Part shown: one piece after another, positions 23,455-31,562 of the stretch | How the letters are laid out: every line of letters begins with the position of its first letter | How positions within the stretch are numbered: the stretch's first letter is position 1 | Assembly (NCBI RefSeq): GCF_020532645.1 | Contig: NZ_JAJAUZ010000066.1 | Location: forward strand, 1 to 38,382 | DNA length: 38,382 nucleotides | Reading direction: 5' to 3' | DNA from: Streptomyces bambusae | GTDB taxonomy: Bacteria > Actinomycetota > Actinomycetes > Streptomycetales > Streptomycetaceae | The notes under the pieces: generated by a model | Database searches by the model: none | What the model was told of the DNA's origin: nothing | The model's input: only the letters and a program-made list of their open reading frames with translations | Made by a program: the position numbers and the translations under genes

Positions 23455-24693
23455 ATGTCGGCTATGTCATCTTCGGGGACGCTGATCCTGATCATGGGCA
23501 TCGCCGTGCTCGCGCCCCTGTTCGCATACGGCGTGGGCCGCTGGCTCCCCGTACCGCTGGTGATCTTCGAGATCGTGCTGGGCATCCTCGTCGGACCCGA
23601 CGTGCTGGGCTGGGCCTCCTCGAGCGCCGTCATCGACGTGCTCTCCCAGCTCGGCCTGGCCATGCTGATCTTCCTGGCCGGCTACGAGATCCGGTTCGAC
23701 CAGGTCCGCGGGGACACGCTCCGGCGCTCGGTCGCCGCCTGGCTCGCCGCCCTCGCGATCGGTCTCGCGCTGGGCGTGCTGCTGGCGCACGGCGGCGGCT
23801 TCGGCAAGGGCGTGTTCATCGGCACGGCGCTGACCAGCACCGCCCTCGGCACGATCCTGCCGGTGCTGCGGGACTCCGGCGACCTGCACGGCCGGTTCGG
23901 GTCGGTGGTGATGGCGATGGGGGCGGTCGGCGAGTTCGGCCCGATCATCGCGATGGCGCTGCTGCTCAGCGGCCGCAGCCCGGGGCGCTCGGCGGCCGTG
24001 CTGGCGGCCTTCGCACTCCTGACGGCAGGGGCGGTGCTCTGGGCGCTGCGGCCCAAGCCGCCCTGGTTCGCGGCGGTCATCGCCCGCACCCTGGACAGCA
24101 GCGGGCAGTTCGCGGTGCGGCTGGTCGTGCTGCTGCTCGTGCTGATGCTGGGGCTGGCCGACGCCATGGGGCTGGACATCCTGCTCGGCGCCTTCGCGGC
24201 CGGAATGATCACCCGGCTGGTGCTGACCGGGGCCGCACCCGGGGAGAGCGAGGTCATCCTGTCCAAGGTCGAGGCGATGGGCTTCGGTTTCCTGGTGCCG
24301 CTCTTCTTCGTGGTCACCGGCATCGAGTTCGACCTGGACTCGCTGCTCGACGGCGGCCGGACCCTGCTCCTGCTGCCGCTGTTCCTGCTGCTGTTCCTCG
24401 TCGTGCGCGGACTGCCCATGTGGCTTCTCGCGCCGCGCGACCTGGGCCGCCGGGACCGCGGGGCGCTGGTGCTGTTCGGGTCCACGGCCCTGCCCCTGGT
24501 CGTCGCGATCACCACCCTCGGCGTCGAGGACGGGGATGTGGGCCGGGGCGAGGCGGCTGCCCTGGTGGGGGCGGCGATGGTGTCCGTCCTCGTCTTTCCG
24601 CTGCTCGGGCTGAGGCTGCGGGCCGGGGCCGGGGCGGGGCGCCGGGCCGGGCCCCGGCCGCCGGAGCGGGTCAGCGGGTCGGAGTCGTGGTGA
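23455..24693 (+). CDS. CPA2-family cation:proton antiporter (KefB-like)
   Basis: A 412-residue integral membrane protein with about 12 transmembrane helices, of the monovalent cation:proton antiporter-2 family. Typical segments include PLVIFEIVLGILVGPDVLG (helix 2), LGLAMLIFLAGYEIRFD, GTALTSTALGTILPVLRD, and MGFGFLVPLFFVVTGIEFD. There is no C-terminal TrkA-N or RCK domain, so nucleotide gating is unlikely. It probably exchanges K+ or Na+ for protons. Two in-frame ATGs (23455 and 23464) are possible; neither has a Shine-Dalgarno sequence, and the first is listed. It is divergent from copZ, and the CsoR-type palindrome lies in the shared spacer, so copper control of this gene is possible but unproven. 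Confidence 0.88.
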   Translation: MSAMSSSGTLILIMGIAVLAPLFAYGVGRWLPVPLVIFEIVLGILVGPDVLGWASSSAVIDVLSQLGLAMLIFLAGYEIRFDQVRGDTLRRSVAAWLAALAIGLALGVLLAHGGGFGKGVFIGTALTSTALGTILPVLRDSGDLHGRFGSVVMAMGAVGEFGPIIAMALLLSGRSPGRSAAVLAAFALLTAGAVLWALRPKPPWFAAVIARTLDSSGQFAVRLVVLLLVLMLGLADAMGLDILLGAFAAGMITRLVLTGAAPGESEVILSKVEAMGFGFLVPLFFVVTGIEFDLDSLLDGGRTLLLLPLFLLLFLVVRGLPMWLLAPRDLGRRDRGALVLFGSTALPLVVAITTLGVEDGDVGRGEAAALVGAAMVSVLVFPLLGLRLRAGAGAGRRAGPRPPERVSGSESW

Positions 24694-25597
24694 CCATCGG
24701 CTCCAGGTAGCGCAGCAGTACGGTCTTCAGCTCGGCGGCGTACGCGTCCCGTTCGGCGCCCTCGTGCGCCAGGATCAGGTCGAGCCCGGCCTTGAAGACG
24801 CCCAGCACCGTGATCGCGACTCGGGTGAGCTGCTCGGGCGGGGTGTCCGGGGCGAAGGTCTGCACGATGCCCTCGATCCGGGTCACCAGGCCGGCGTGCA
24901 GCTCGTCGTGCTCCTGGGTGATGCCGGGGATCCCGGAGCCGTGCATCAGCGCCCAGAAGGCCGGGTTGTCGCAGTTGAAGGCGATGACGGGGTCGAGGAC
25001 CGCGTCGATCAGCTCGGGCAGGGGGCGGGCGAGGTTCTCCGGGAGGAAGGCCTGGCCGTGCATCTCGTGGGCGCGGTGCAGCAGCTGCCCGCCGAGCTCG
25101 ACGGCGATCGCCTCCTTGTTCGGGAAGAACTGGTAGAGCGTGCCCGGCGACACCCCTGCCTCGCGGGCGATGGCGTTGGTGCTCGCCGCGGCATAGCCGC
25201 TGCGGCAGAACACGCCGGCGGCGGCCTCCAGGAGTTGCGCGATCCGGCGCTCGCCGCGGGCCTGGCGGCGGCGCGGCTTCGCGGGGGCGCCGGCCGCGTC
25301 GGGCCCGTCCTGTGCCGCCTCCTGCTCGGCGACCTGCCGGCCGAGGGCTGCCTCCAGGGTGCTGCGGGCGCCGCGGCGGGGCGCCTTGGCGGCGGGCGCC
25401 TTGCGCGCGGCGGTCTTCCGGGCGGCGGTCTCCCCGGAGGCGGTCTTCCGGGTGGTGGTCTCCCGGGTGGCCGGCTCTCCGGTCCCGCCGTTCCCGGTCA
25501 CCGGGTTCCCGGACGCCGCGTTGCCGGACGTCGCGTACCCGGACGTCGCGTTCGCGCCCCTCGCTTCCTCGGTCTCCGGCTTCCTGGCCTGAGGCAC
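24671..25597 (-). CDS. TetR-family regulator with repetitive N-terminal extension
   Basis: A 308-residue TetR regulator. The DNA-binding domain starts only at about residue 110: QARGERRIAQLLEAAAGVFC, SGYAAASTNAIAREAGVSPGTLYQFFPNKEAI. The C-terminal domain (HRAHEMHGQAFLPENLARPL onward) binds an unknown ligand. The first 110 residues are a low-complexity extension made of pentapeptide repeats (NATSG/YATSG/NAASG; ETTTR/KTASG/ETAAR/KTAAR) and a Lys/Ala-rich stretch resembling histone-like tails, rare in this family. The GTG at 25597 has AAGGGA 8 nt upstream. It is divergent from an MMPL exporter with twin palindromes in between, so it most likely represses that exporter and itself. Its 3' end overlaps the antiporter end by 23 bp. 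Confidence 0.9.
   Translation of the reverse strand: MPQARKPETEEARGANATSGYATSGNAASGNPVTGNGGTGEPATRETTTRKTASGETAARKTAARKAPAAKAPRRGARSTLEAALGRQVAEQEAAQDGPDAAGAPAKPRRRQARGERRIAQLLEAAAGVFCRSGYAAASTNAIAREAGVSPGTLYQFFPNKEAIAVELGGQLLHRAHEMHGQAFLPENLARPLPELIDAVLDPVIAFNCDNPAFWALMHGSGIPGITQEHDELHAGLVTRIEGIVQTFAPDTPPEQLTRVAITVLGVFKAGLDLILAHEGAERDAYAAELKTVLLRYLEPMVTTTPTR
25411..25470. repeat. 15-bp minisatellite (4 copies) within tetR
   Basis: Four 15-bp units at 25411, 25426, 25441 and 25456, variants of CGGTCTTCCGGGCGG, encode pentapeptide repeats of the TetR N-terminal extension. They stay in frame, so copy number can change without breaking the gene. Confidence 0.85.
25509..25553. repeat. 15-bp minisatellite (3 copies) within tetR
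   Basis: Three units of CCGGACGYCGCGTTS type at 25509, 25524 and 25539 encode the NATSG-like pentapeptides near the start of TetR. This array differs in sequence from the one at 25411. Confidence 0.85.
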
Positions 25598-25624
25598 GGC
25601 ACATCCCTTACTTCTCAGGGGTGA

Positions 25625-25684
25625 TTGACAAACGCGAGAGGTCGCTCGCATTCTTGATCCAACGCGAGCGATGTCTCGTGTTTG
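25625..25684. promoter_or_regulatory. TetR operators and promoter of the MMPL exporter
   Basis: Two copies of the palindrome CGAG-N6-CTCG (25635-25648 and 25665-25678) lie 30 bp apart, on the same face of the DNA. Together they sit inside a longer imperfect inverted repeat of two 21-nt arms (25629-25649 and 25664-25684, 18 of 21 matching). A perfect TTGACA (25625-25630) abuts the first site, with CATTCT (25649-25654) as a possible -10. A TetR dimer bound here would block the promoter. Confidence 0.8.
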
Positions 25685-25742
25685 CCAGTCTATGGCAATG
25701 GGCGACCCGTTTTCCGGGTCACGGTGAAGGGGACACCGCGTC

Positions 25743-28004
25743 ATGTCCGTAGTCAAGAACGCAGCTCAGGGGGGTGGCTGGACCCGGTTCGTCACCGCCC
25801 GGCCACGGCTTTCGCTGCTGCTCGCGCTGCTCGTCACCGCGCTCGCCGTGTTCGCCGGCAGCGGGGCGGCGGACCGGATGGGCGCCGGCGGCTGGCAGGA
25901 CCCGGCCGCCGAGTCCACGTACGCCACCGAGGCCCTGGAGCGGGAGTTCCCCGCCTCCCAGCCCAACCTGCTGCTCCTCCTCGACGCCGGCCCGCCGGGC
26001 GTGGACGAGCCCGCCGCGGCCGCCGCCGCGGACCGGCTGGCCCGCCGCCTGGCTGCCGAGCCGGGCGTCACCGGAGTCGGCTCGTACTGGCAGACCCGCT
26101 CGCCCGCCCTGCGCTCCGCCGACGGCCGCCAGGCTCTGATAGCCGCCCGGGTCACCGGGGACGAGAAGACGGCCTCCGAGACGCTCGGCCGGATCGCCCC
26201 GCACTACCGCGGCACCCACGGGCCGGTGGAGGTCTCCCTCGGCGGCCCGGTGGCCGTCCAGCGCGCCATGACCGCCACCGTCCAGGAGGACCTGGTCCGG
26301 GCCGAGCTGATCGCCCTGCCGATCACTCTGGTCCTGCTCGTCCTCGTCTTCGGCAGCGCCGTCGCCGCCCTGCTGCCGCTCGCCGTCGGCATCGTCGCCA
26401 TCCTCGGCACCAACGCCGTGCTGCGCGGCCTCACCGAGGTCACCGACGTCTCCGTGTTCGCGATGAACCTCACCACCGCCCTCGGCCTCGGACTCGCCAT
26501 CGACTACGCGCTGTTCATCGTCCGCCGGTTCCGGGAGGAACTCGCCGCCGGACACGACCCCCGGACCGCTGTCGCGACCACGCTGCGCACGGCCGGCCGC
26601 ACCGTGCTGTTCTCCGCGCTGACGGTCGCCGTCTCGCTCTCCGCGATGCTCTTCTTCCCCCAGTACTTCCTGCGCTCCTTCGCCTACTCCGGCGTGGCCG
26701 TGGTGCTGCTCGCCGCGGCGGCCGCCCTGGTCCTGCTGCCGGCGGCGCTGGTCCTGCTGGGCGAGCGGGTCAACGCGCTGGACCTGCGCGAGCTGTGGCG
26801 GCGCAGGCGGGCCGGCCGGCCGGAGGCGGCCGTCACCGAGGGGGCGGGCTGGCTGCGGCTGTCCGCGCTGGTGATGCGCCGGGCCCCGGTGTTCGCCGTC
26901 GCCACCACCGCCGGCCTGCTGCTCCTCGGACTGCCCTTCCTGGACGTGCGGTTCGGCACCCCCGACGACCGGCAGCTGCCCCGCACCGCCGAGGCGCACG
27001 TCGTGCAGCAGCACATCCGCGACGGCTTCCCCGGCAGCCCCGACGGCGAACTCCGGATCCTCGCCGAAGGCCCCGCCACGCCCGCCCAGTTCGAGGAGTA
27101 CCGCGGCCGGCTCACGGCCCTGCCGGGGGTGGCCCGGGTGGACGGCCCGGTGCGCTCCGGGGAGTACGCGGCCTTCTCCGTCCTGGCGAAGGGCGAAGCC
27201 GTGGGCCGGGACGCCCAGGCGCTCGTCGCAAAGGTGCGGAAGGTCGAGGCGCCGTTCGACACGGCGGTGACCGGGCGGGCGGCCGTGCTGGTCGACTCCA
27301 AGGACGCCATCGCGGCAGAGCTGCCCCGGGCGGCCGCCCTGATCGTGGGCGCCACCCTGCTGCTCGTCTTCCTGCTCACCGGCAGCCTGCTGGTCCCGCT
27401 CCAGGCGGTGCTGCTCAACGCCCTGAGCCTGACCGCGATGTTCGGCGCCGTGGTGTGGGTCTTCCAGGACGGCCACCTGTCCGGACTGCTCGGCTTCACC
27501 GCCACCGGCGACATCGAGACCACCCTCCCGGTCCTGATGTTCTGCATCGCCTTCGGGCTCTCCATGGACTACGGGGTGTTCCTCATATCCCGGATCAAGG
27601 AGGAGTTCGACCGGACCGGGGACCACGAGGAGGCGGTCCGGTCCGGACTCGGCCGGACCGGCGGGCTGATCACCGCCGCGGCCGTCATCCTCGCCGTGGT
27701 GATGGTGGCCATCGGCACCTCGCGGGTGACCAACACCAAGATGCTGGGCCTGGGGATCGCCCTGGCCGTCCTGATGGACGCGATGGTGGTGCGCAGCCTG
27801 CTGGTGCCGGCCGTGATGAAGCTGACCGGCCGCGCCACCTGGTGGGCTCCGGGGCCGCTGCGCCGGCTCCACGACCGCTTCGGGCTGAGCGAGGGGGAGT
27901 CCGCCCCCGCACCGGCCACGGCCGCCGGTCCGGCGGCCGTGGGGGAGGAGGCGGCGGAACCGGCGGCGGAAGCAGCCGGACCGGTTCCCGAGCGGGTGGG
28001 CTGA
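25743..28004 (+). CDS. MMPL/RND-family membrane exporter
   Basis: A 753-residue transporter with the MmpL layout: one N-terminal helix (LSLLLALLVTALAVFAG), an extracytoplasmic domain, five helices, a second extracytoplasmic domain, and five more helices. The proton-relay Asp-Tyr pairs are seen in LGLAIDYALFIVRRF (fourth helix) and FGLSMDYGVFLISRI (tenth helix). The last 45 residues are an Ala/Glu/Pro-rich cytoplasmic tail. Family members move lipids, siderophores or antibiotics using the proton gradient. The ATG at 25743 has GAAGGGGA about 10 nt upstream. The divergent TetR gene and operators imply inducible efflux. It ends 6 nt from the convergent small DNA-binding gene. Confidence 0.93.
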   Translation: MSVVKNAAQGGGWTRFVTARPRLSLLLALLVTALAVFAGSGAADRMGAGGWQDPAAESTYATEALEREFPASQPNLLLLLDAGPPGVDEPAAAAAADRLARRLAAEPGVTGVGSYWQTRSPALRSADGRQALIAARVTGDEKTASETLGRIAPHYRGTHGPVEVSLGGPVAVQRAMTATVQEDLVRAELIALPITLVLLVLVFGSAVAALLPLAVGIVAILGTNAVLRGLTEVTDVSVFAMNLTTALGLGLAIDYALFIVRRFREELAAGHDPRTAVATTLRTAGRTVLFSALTVAVSLSAMLFFPQYFLRSFAYSGVAVVLLAAAAALVLLPAALVLLGERVNALDLRELWRRRRAGRPEAAVTEGAGWLRLSALVMRRAPVFAVATTAGLLLLGLPFLDVRFGTPDDRQLPRTAEAHVVQQHIRDGFPGSPDGELRILAEGPATPAQFEEYRGRLTALPGVARVDGPVRSGEYAAFSVLAKGEAVGRDAQALVAKVRKVEAPFDTAVTGRAAVLVDSKDAIAAELPRAAALIVGATLLLVFLLTGSLLVPLQAVLLNALSLTAMFGAVVWVFQDGHLSGLLGFTATGDIETTLPVLMFCIAFGLSMDYGVFLISRIKEEFDRTGDHEEAVRSGLGRTGGLITAAAVILAVVMVAIGTSRVTNTKMLGLGIALAVLMDAMVVRSLLVPAVMKLTGRATWWAPGPLRRLHDRFGLSEGESAPAPATAAGPAAVGEEAAEPAAEAAGPVPERVG

Positions 28005-28010
28005 GCGGCC

Positions 28011-28214
28011 TCAGGCCTCGGCCTGCCGGCCCCGGTTGCCGGGCCGGCGGGCCACCCAGTCCCGGATCGTGTCGGCGAACCAGTACGGCTTCCCGGCCTC
28101 GACGTGGTCCGGGGCGGGGAGCAGGCCGTGCTTGCGGTACGAGCGCACGGTGTCCGGCTGGACCCGGATGTGCGCGGCGATCTCCTTGTACGACCACAGC
28201 TTTCGGTCGGTCAT
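28011..28214 (-). CDS. Small winged-helix (MerR/BldC-like) DNA-binding protein
   Basis: A 67-residue protein that is almost entirely one MerR-type winged helix: WSYKEIAAHIRVQPDTVRSYRKHGLLPAPD (helix-turn-helix), then KPYWFADTIRDWVARR (wing and last helix). There is no effector-binding domain. Its size and fold match BldC and AlpA/excisionase-like proteins; a phage role is unlikely because no phage genes are near. The ATG at 28214 has a strong GAGGAGGTG 6-7 nt upstream. Two adjacent 11-bp direct repeats lie about 70 bp upstream and may be its own binding sites. It is convergent with the MMPL gene, 6 nt apart. Confidence 0.88.
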   Translation of the reverse strand: MTDRKLWSYKEIAAHIRVQPDTVRSYRKHGLLPAPDHVEAGKPYWFADTIRDWVARRPGNRGRQAEA

Positions 28215-28283
28215 CTGCGGCACCTCCTCGTCCGCGCCGCAGGGGCGGCCGGGAGGCCGTCGGGGGGCCCGGGCGCGGACACT

Positions 28284-28305
28284 GGCGATCACTCGGTGAT
28301 CACTC
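28284..28305. promoter_or_regulatory. Two contiguous 11-bp direct repeats upstream of the BldC-like gene
   Basis: On the minus strand GAGTGATCACC and GAGTGATCGCC stand directly one after the other (28305-28295 and 28294-28284), one DNA turn each. The overlapping palindrome GATCAC-TCG-GTGATC (28287-28301) is a by-product or an alternative reading. Head-to-tail repeats suit BldC-like proteins, which bind DNA as a direct-repeat array. Confidence 0.65.
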
Positions 28306-28486
28306 AGCCTCTGCCCCGGGAAACGAGACCTGCCGAACGCAGGGGAGCGGCTGTCGAGCTGCTGTGACCGAAAACCCGCGTAACGAGGACATGCGTGACA
28401 GGGGGGAGACGGCTGTGACGGAGGTGAAACGGGTCCGGCGGCCGCGGGCGCACCCGGCGGGGGAGCACCGCCGCCACCGGGCCGGG

Positions 28487-29500
28487 TCAGCGGTAGAGCG
28501 GCGGGCGCTCCGCCAGGTCCACCGCCGTGCGGGCGCCCGTGTGCAGGGCCGCGACCCCCGCCTCGCTGACGGCGGCGGCCGCGTAGCCGTCCCAGACGCT
28601 CGGGCCGGCCACCCGGCCCTGCCGGACGGCGTCCACCCACCGCCGGACCTGCCGGTCGTACGCGTCGGCGAAGCGCACGGTGTAGTCCTGGGCGATCGTG
28701 CCGCCCCAGCGGCCCCCGGACTGGACGACCATGGCGTGCCCGTCGCCGATGCGGGCGCTGCCGGAGGCGCACACCGCCTCGCACTGGACCTGGTAGCCGA
28801 AACCGCAGTTGACGAAGATCTCGACGTCGACGATCGCCCCGCCGGACGTCTCCAGCAGCACCAGCTGGGGGTCCCGCAGGCCCTCGGGAGCAGCCGGGGA
28901 CGGGCGCGGGGAGAGCACCGTCACCGCGGTGATCTCCTGCCCCAGCAGCCAGCGGGCCGCGTCCACCTCGTGCACCACCGAGTCGTTGACGAGCATCTCG
29001 GAGGTGAAGAACGACGGCGAGGACGCGTTGCGGTGCCGGCAGTGCAGGAACAGCGGCCGGCCCAGCCCGCCGCCGTCGAGCAGCGCCTTCAACTGCTCGT
29101 ACTCCGCGTCGTACCGCCGCATGAAGCCCACCTGAACCAGCTGGCGGCCGCGCCGCTGCTCGGCCTCCACCACCCGCAGCGCACCCGCCGCGTCCGGCGT
29201 CAGAGGCTTCTCGCACAGCACCGGCAGGTCCCGCGCGAAGCACTCCAGCAGGGCGGCCTCGTGGGCCGGCCCAGGGGAGGCGATCAGCACGGCGTCCACG
29301 CCCGGGGCGGCCAGCGCAGCGGCCGGATCCGTGTGGACGGTGCACCCCTCAAGGCCCGCCGCCGCCTCCTTGGCCCGGTCCCCGTCCGGGTCCGCGACGG
29401 CCGCGACCCGGGCCCCGCTGATCATCCGGTCGATGCGCCGGACGTGATCTGCCCCCATCCGGCCCGTGCCGAGCACCGCGATGCCGAGTGTGCCGCTCAA
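28487..29500 (-). CDS. iolG: Inositol 2-dehydrogenase-like oxidoreductase (Gfo/Idh/MocA family)
   Basis: A 337-residue NAD-dependent dehydrogenase. The N-terminal Rossmann fold has GIAVLGTGRMGADHVRRI; the catalytic lysine is in VLCEKPLTP; QVGFMRRYDAEY and the C-terminal beta-sheet domain follow, with HEVDAARWLLG carrying the Asp/His region of inositol dehydrogenases. It oxidises myo-inositol to scyllo-inosose, the first step of the pathway encoded next door. Start: TTG at 29500 with GGAGGGGGAG just upstream is preferred because homology begins there; an ATG at 29521 (GGAG 4 nt upstream) would add seven residues. It follows the IolE/IolI-like gene on the minus strand after about 150 bp. Confidence 0.88.
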   Translation of the reverse strand: MSGTLGIAVLGTGRMGADHVRRIDRMISGARVAAVADPDGDRAKEAAAGLEGCTVHTDPAAALAAPGVDAVLIASPGPAHEAALLECFARDLPVLCEKPLTPDAAGALRVVEAEQRRGRQLVQVGFMRRYDAEYEQLKALLDGGGLGRPLFLHCRHRNASSPSFFTSEMLVNDSVVHEVDAARWLLGQEITAVTVLSPRPSPAAPEGLRDPQLVLLETSGGAIVDVEIFVNCGFGYQVQCEAVCASGSARIGDGHAMVVQSGGRWGGTIAQDYTVRFADAYDRQVRRWVDAVRQGRVAGPSVWDGYAAAAVSEAGVAALHTGARTAVDLAERPPLYR

Positions 29501-29654
29501 AACTCCCCCTCCGGTTGCCATACCGCTCCGCGGGCCATCCTGCCCGCCCCCACCTCCGCACGACAGATCCGCAGACGGACCGGAAGGCAGGTCCGCGAGC
29601 AGGACGGCGGGCAGGCCGGCGAGCAGGTCCGTGCGCCGGATCCGCCGGGCACCG

Positions 29655-30569
29655 CTACAGGCCGCAGGACCGCAGGTAGGTGCGGGTGCGGCGGGCGATC
29701 GGCAGCGGCCGGTCGGGCGGGCACGGGTACATGTCCTGCTCCACGATCGCGAACAGCTCGGTGCCCAGCGCCCGCGCCGCCGCCAGCACCGGCTCCAGGT
29801 CCGGCACCCCGCCCGGCGGCTCGCACATCACCCCGCGCGCCACCGCCGGACCGAACGGCACCCCGTCCGCGACCACCTCGGCGAGGATCCGCGGATCCAC
29901 CTGCTTCAGGTGCAGGTAGCCCAGCCGCTCCCCGTACGTCTCGATCAGCTTCACGCTGTCGCCGCCGCAGTAGGCGTAGTGGCCCGTGTCCAGGCACAGC
30001 GACACCAGCTCCGGATCGGTGGCGTCCAGGAACCGGGCCACGTGCTCCGGGGTGTCGATGTGGGTGTCCGCATGCGGGTGCACCACGATCCGCAGCCCGT
30101 ACCGGTCGCGGACCTCGCGGCCCAGCCGCTCGGTCTGCCGGGCCAGCAGGCGCCACTGCTCCGTCGTCAGCTCGCTGTCCTCCAGCACCGCACCGGTCTT
30201 GTCGTCCCGCCAGAACGACGGGATCACCACGAGGTGCCCGGCGCCCGTCGCCCGGGTCAGCCCGGCGATCCGCGACACGTGCTCCCAGGTCTGCTCCCAG
30301 ACCGCCGGGCCGTGATGGAGTCCGGTGAACACCGTGCCCGCCGACACCTTCAGGCCGCGCCGGCCCGTCTCTTCGGCCAGTCGCACGGGATCGGTGGGCA
30401 GGTAGCCGTACGGGCCGAGCTCGATCCACTCGTACCCGGCCTCGGCCACCTCGTCGAGGAAGCGCTCCCAGCCGGTCTGCCGGGGATCCTCGGGGAACCA
30501 CACCCCCCAGGAGTCCGGAGCCGAACCGAGCCGAATACGGGCTGACGCAGAAGGGGAGGAGGACGACAT
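29655..30569 (-). CDS. IolE/IolI-like sugar isomerase/dehydratase (TIM barrel)
   Basis: A 304-residue xylose-isomerase-like TIM barrel. Visible segments are GSAPDSWGVWFPEDP, EAGYEWIELGPYGYLPTD, IVVHPHADTHIDTPE, LCLDTGHYAYCGGD (metal-binding Asp and His) and LGYLHLKQVDP (His), ending with FAIVEQDMYP. This family includes inosose dehydratase (IolE) and inosose isomerase (IolI); position in an inositol cluster supports either. No other gene here can supply the dehydratase step, so IolE-like activity is the economical guess. ATG at 30569 with AAGGTGG 5 nt upstream. It is divergent from iolC with only 45 bp between start codons. Confidence 0.85.
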   Translation of the reverse strand: MSSSSPSASARIRLGSAPDSWGVWFPEDPRQTGWERFLDEVAEAGYEWIELGPYGYLPTDPVRLAEETGRRGLKVSAGTVFTGLHHGPAVWEQTWEHVSRIAGLTRATGAGHLVVIPSFWRDDKTGAVLEDSELTTEQWRLLARQTERLGREVRDRYGLRIVVHPHADTHIDTPEHVARFLDATDPELVSLCLDTGHYAYCGGDSVKLIETYGERLGYLHLKQVDPRILAEVVADGVPFGPAVARGVMCEPPGGVPDLEPVLAAARALGTELFAIVEQDMYPCPPDRPLPIARRTRTYLRSCGL

Positions 30570-30614
30570 ACGGCCACCTTGGGTCGGAAGACGCACGGAC
30601 ACTGGAGGACTGCT

Positions 30615-31562
30615 GTGACCACCGATCCGTTTGAACTGATCGCGATGGGGCGGATCGGTGTGGATCTCTACCCACTCAAGAGCGGAGTGCCGCTCGCCCA
30701 GGCCGAGACGTTCGGAAAGTTCCTCGGCGGCTCGCCCGCCAACGTCGCCGTGGCCGCCGCCCGGCTCGGCCGCCGCACCGCCCTCGTCACCCGCACCGGC
30801 GCCGACCCGTTCGGCAGCTACCTGCGCGAAGAACTCCTGAGGTTCGGCGTGGACGACCGCTGGGTCGGCGAGGTCGCCGCCTACCCGACCCCCGTCACCT
30901 TCTGCGAGATCTTCCCGCCCGACCGGTTCCCGCTCTACTTCTACCGCCTTCCCAAGGCCCCCGACCTGGAGATCCACCCCGAAGAGCTCGACCTCCCGGC
31001 CCTGTCCGCCGCCCGCATCCTGTGGGTCACCGGCACCGGACTCAGTGCCGAACCCAGCCGCTCCGCGACCCTCGCCGCCCTCGCCGCCCGCAACCGGGCC
31101 GGCACCACCGTGTTCGACCTCGACTGGCGGCCGACGCTCTGGGACGACGACCCCCACGAGCACTACCGCGCCGCCCTGCGCCTGGCCACCGTCGCCGTCG
31201 GCAACACCGAGGAGTGCGAGATCGCCACCGGCACCCGCGAGCCGCACGCCGCCGCCCGCGCCCTGCTCGCCGGCGGCGCCGAACTCGCCGTCGTCAAACG
31301 CGGCCCGGACGGCGTCCTCGCCGTGCACCGCGACGGCACCACCGCCGACGTGCCGGCCGTCCCCGTCGACACCGTCAACGGCCTCGGCGCCGGCGACGCC
31401 TTCGGCGGCGCCCTCTGCCACGGCCTGCTCGCCGGCTGGGAACTCGACCGCACCATCCGGTACGCCAACGCCGCCGGCGCCATCGTCGCCTCCCGGCTGG
31501 CCTGCTCCACCGCCATGCCCCACCCCGCCGAGGTCGAGGAGGTGCTGGACACGTGCCCGTGA
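30615..31562 (+). CDS. iolC: 5-Dehydro-2-deoxygluconokinase
   Basis: A 315-residue PfkB-family sugar kinase that phosphorylates 2-deoxy-5-keto-gluconate. Signature 1 is FLGGSPANVAVAAARLG; signature 2, with the catalytic Asp and anion hole, is DTVNGLGAGDAFGGAL. FDLDWRPTLWDD is typical of the IolC branch. It is the short form, without the C-terminal aldolase-like domain (DUF2090) that some bacteria fuse to IolC. The GTG at 30615 has GGAGGA 5 nt upstream. First gene of the rightward operon; its end overlaps the iolB start by 10 nt. Confidence 0.94.
   Translation: MTTDPFELIAMGRIGVDLYPLKSGVPLAQAETFGKFLGGSPANVAVAAARLGRRTALVTRTGADPFGSYLREELLRFGVDDRWVGEVAAYPTPVTFCEIFPPDRFPLYFYRLPKAPDLEIHPEELDLPALSAARILWVTGTGLSAEPSRSATLAALAARNRAGTTVFDLDWRPTLWDDDPHEHYRAALRLATVAVGNTEECEIATGTREPHAAARALLAGGAELAVVKRGPDGVLAVHRDGTTADVPAVPVDTVNGLGAGDAFGGALCHGLLAGWELDRTIRYANAAGAIVASRLACSTAMPHPAEVEEVLDTCP

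Noticed and set aside
28287..28301. Symmetric operator GATCAC-TCG-GTGATC
   Set aside because: It is a perfect palindrome, but it is wholly contained in two exact head-to-tail 11-bp repeats, which describe the site better given the BldC-like neighbour.
28363..28560. Small plus-strand open frame upstream of iolG's end
   Set aside because: It has no clear ribosome binding site at a fixed start, an Arg-rich composition, and continues antisense through iolG.
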